A DNA stretch of 12,332 nucleotides from Thermococcus sp. Its GTDB lineage: Archaea > Methanobacteriota_B > Thermococci > Thermococcales > Thermococcaceae. The first letter of the stretch is position 1, and every line of letters starts with the position of its first letter. Below the pieces are notes generated by a model. It searched no databases. It was not told the DNA's origin and worked only from the letters and a program-made list of their open reading frames with translations. This document shows positions 12,087 to 12,332 of the stretch, piece after piece. Position numbers and translations under genes: made by a program. The stretch covers positions 1 through 12,332 of the forward strand of contig NZ_JAMONU010000082.1 of the NCBI RefSeq assembly GCF_027066465.1, read 5' to 3'.

Positions 12087-12332
12087 ATGGTCGTCATAGG
12101 AGAAAAGTTCCCAGAGGTTGAGGTCAAGACAACCCACGGAGTGATAAAGCTCCCGGACTACTTCGCCGAGAAGGGCAAGTGGTTCATACTCTTCAGCCAC
12201 CCGGCTGACTTCACCCCGGTCTGTACGACCGAGTTCTACGCCATGCAGAAGAGGCTCGACAAGTTCAGGGAGCTCGGCGTCGAGCCGATTGGACTCAGCG
12301 TTGACCAGGTCTTCAGCCACATCAAGTGGATG
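12087..12332 (+). CDS. Peroxiredoxin, archaeal thioredoxin peroxidase type (3' partial)
   Basis: The first 82 residues are present; the window ends inside the gene. The family is usually about 215-250 residues, so roughly 60 percent is missing. The peroxidatic cysteine is C46 in HPADFTPVCTTEF; the same loop carries the conserved P39, T43 and, downstream, GLSVDQVFSHIKW. The start MVVIGEKFPEVEVKTTHG and overall text closely resemble, from memory, the Pyrococcus horikoshii PH1217-like and Aeropyrum Prx6-type thioredoxin peroxidases, which form decameric rings. It reduces hydrogen peroxide and alkyl hydroperoxides in the cytoplasm, with electrons from a thioredoxin or glutaredoxin-like system. 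Any resolving cysteines would lie beyond the window. The ATG at 12087 follows the SD GAGGTGA; the ATG at 12080 is out of frame. Confidence 0.95.
   Translation, partial: MVVIGEKFPEVEVKTTHGVIKLPDYFAEKGKWFILFSHPADFTPVCTTEFYAMQKRLDKFRELGVEPIGLSVDQVFSHIKWM

Overview
The window looks like core genome of a hyperthermophilic euryarchaeon of the order Thermococcales, most likely a Thermococcus. PCNA, GINS51, TFS, the HAD phosphatase and the peroxiredoxin all read as close relatives of Pyrococcus/Thermococcus proteins as I remember them. Other signs are dense AGG/ATA codon use, moderately high GC, purine-rich Shine-Dalgarno sites (GGAGGTGA type), TATA/BRE promoters and oligo-T terminators. I see no tRNA, rRNA, CRISPR array, insertion sequence or prophage.

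Layout. (1) 1-1282, plus strand: a TldE/PmbA-type gene whose first codons lie before the window. (2) 1298-4851, minus strand: a compact six-gene run, Sir2 deacylase, DUF3783 protein, HAD phosphatase, ASCH-domain protein, PAP2 phosphatase and a small membrane protein of the PF06695 family. Several joints overlap (ATGA; 44 bp; 8 bp with a TTG start), so translational coupling is likely. It converges on the tldE gene. (3) 4852-5000: divergent promoter region. (4) 5001-6188: aromatic-amino-acid-type transporter with an unusual basic N-terminal extension. (5) 6276-7559: serine hydroxymethyltransferase with its own promoter. (6) 7628-8041: small secreted or membrane-anchored Ig-like protein. (7) 8107-11873: information-processing cluster of transcription factor S, an uncharacterised 53-aa protein, PCNA and GINS51, with a molybdopterin/tungstopterin oxidoreductase gene joined to GINS51 by a GTGA overlap. 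(8) 11874-12086: AT-rich intergenic region with T-tracts, a hairpin and a strong promoter, leading into a peroxiredoxin cut by the window end.

How the genes fit together. TFS rescues backtracked RNA polymerase, PCNA is the replication clamp and GINS51 belongs to the CMG-like helicase, so the plus-strand cluster links transcription fidelity with replication. The oxidoreductase at its end has no obvious functional link. It carries a cysteine where formate dehydrogenases carry (seleno)cysteine, but an Asp where they have the conserved His, so formate is a doubtful substrate. I found no convincing wholly new multi-gene system. The best leads are the 53-aa TFS-PCNA linker protein, the mis-partnered oxidoreductase, the basic transporter extension and several small inverted repeats at promoters.
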